Source: Bacteroidales bacterium
GTDB lineage: Bacteria; Bacteroidota; Bacteroidia; Bacteroidales; ML635J-15
DNA: 5,535 nt
NCBI GenBank assembly: GCA_007130555.1
Contig: SLSH01000288.1
Location: 1-5,535 of the forward strand
Direction: 5' to 3'
The notes under the pieces are model-generated. The model saw only the letters and a list, made by a program, of their open reading frames with translations. It did not search any database and was not told the origin of the DNA. Below are positions 5,346 through 5,535 of this stretch, piece by piece. The position numbers and the translations under genes were made by a program. How positions within the stretch are numbered: position 1 is the first letter of the stretch; every line of letters starts with the position of its first letter.

Positions 5346-5423
5346 TAATACCGATATGAATTATTTAATAGTCTAATCATCGCAGGCTTGATAAGACTAT
5401 TAAATAATTATCTATCGGCATTA
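5346..5423. repeat. 78-bp imperfect palindrome
   Basis: AATTATTTAATAGTCT (5359-5374) is exactly mirrored by 5394-5409. Outside it CCGATA (5351-5356) pairs with TATCGG (5413-5418), and the arms extend to 5346 and 5423 with one mismatch. Inside it ATCA (5376-5379) pairs with TGAT (5389-5392) around a 9-nt loop. The palindrome overlaps the open frame of the deacetylase-like remnant, so it may be an inverted duplication formed when that gene was broken. Confidence 0.7.
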
Positions 5424-5535
5424 ACCACTGTAGAAATAATAAACAATATCCACAAACTTCCCAATCAAATAATGATAACGGTTCATCCTCAGCGTTGGCA
5501 TAATTTTGGTTTTTTATGGGCGAAGGAACTGTTAC
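5349..5535 (+). pseudogene. 3' fragment of a polysaccharide-deacetylase-like gene
   Basis: The frame after a TAA at 5346-5348 stays open to the window edge (62 codons) and contains LPNQIMITVHPQRWHNF followed by FLWAKELL. I recognise the IM-T-HPQRW...W-KEL pattern from the C-terminal end of long polysaccharide-deacetylase-like proteins found in Bacteroidota and other surface-polysaccharide loci; this is from memory and no search was run. About the last 30-40 codons look genuine, from roughly LTTVEIINNI on, while the preceding stretch lies within the 78-bp palindrome. No upstream part with the metal-binding catalytic domain is present, so the gene is 5'-truncated and presumably inactive. It is the only plus-strand gene supported here and continues to the right. 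Confidence 0.5.

Noticed and set aside
5346..5423. An integron attC recombination site
   Set aside because: The palindrome has a suitable size, but the end boxes GTTRRRY and RYYYAAC are not present and no integrase is seen.
5424..5535. The minus-strand open frame at the right edge
   Set aside because: It is also open, but its translation shows no recognisable pattern, whereas the plus strand encodes the HPQRW motif.

Overview
The window looks like an AT-rich, repeat-laden accessory region from a member of the Bacteroidota. The phylum call rests on three minus-strand promoters that fit its unusual consensus (TTTG, about 19-21 nt, then TAnnTTTG). It also fits the lack of Shine-Dalgarno sequences and the kinds of proteins present. 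No rRNA, tRNA, CRISPR array or transposase gene is visible.

Layout, left to right. Positions 1-510 hold no supportable gene but are packed with palindromes. These include a REP-like pair facing each other around an 11-bp-stem hairpin (103-286), an imperfect inverted repeat (333-400), and a double-hairpin module (421-470). The rest is transcribed mainly leftward: a complete UDP-GlcNAc 2-epimerase (511-1659), two complete and mutually divergent AAA_14/DUF4143 ATPases (1728-2945 and 3071-4339), then the N-terminal stub of a third (4633-4926). Next comes a 46-codon chimeric ORF (5049-5189): its first 11 codons copy the start of the epimerase and the rest encodes an unrelated membrane-anchor-like tail. 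At the right edge, on the plus strand, lies the 3' part of what I recognise as a polysaccharide-deacetylase-like gene with the motif HPQRW. It has lost its 5' part and overlaps a 78-bp imperfect palindrome.

The most interesting signal is regulatory. The complete ATPase at 3071-4339 and the truncated one at 4633-4926 each carry three tandem 23-bp repeats directly upstream. In both cases the -33 promoter box lies inside the array. The two arrays differ strongly in sequence but share period, copy number, placement and a loose core (TTTG, CG, TTTT). This suggests a conserved, undescribed control system for this ATPase subfamily, perhaps autoregulation.

The second theme is rearrangement. The start of the epimerase gene recurs at 5165-5189 and a 24-bp segment next to its 3' end recurs at 4620-4643, exactly where the third ATPase is broken. 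Epimerase-derived edges therefore bracket the stub, its repeats and the chimeric ORF. The epimerase and the deacetylase remnant both point to a surface-polysaccharide locus that has been broken up by ATPase cassettes and palindromic repeats. I see no evidence that the ATPases and the epimerase work in one pathway.
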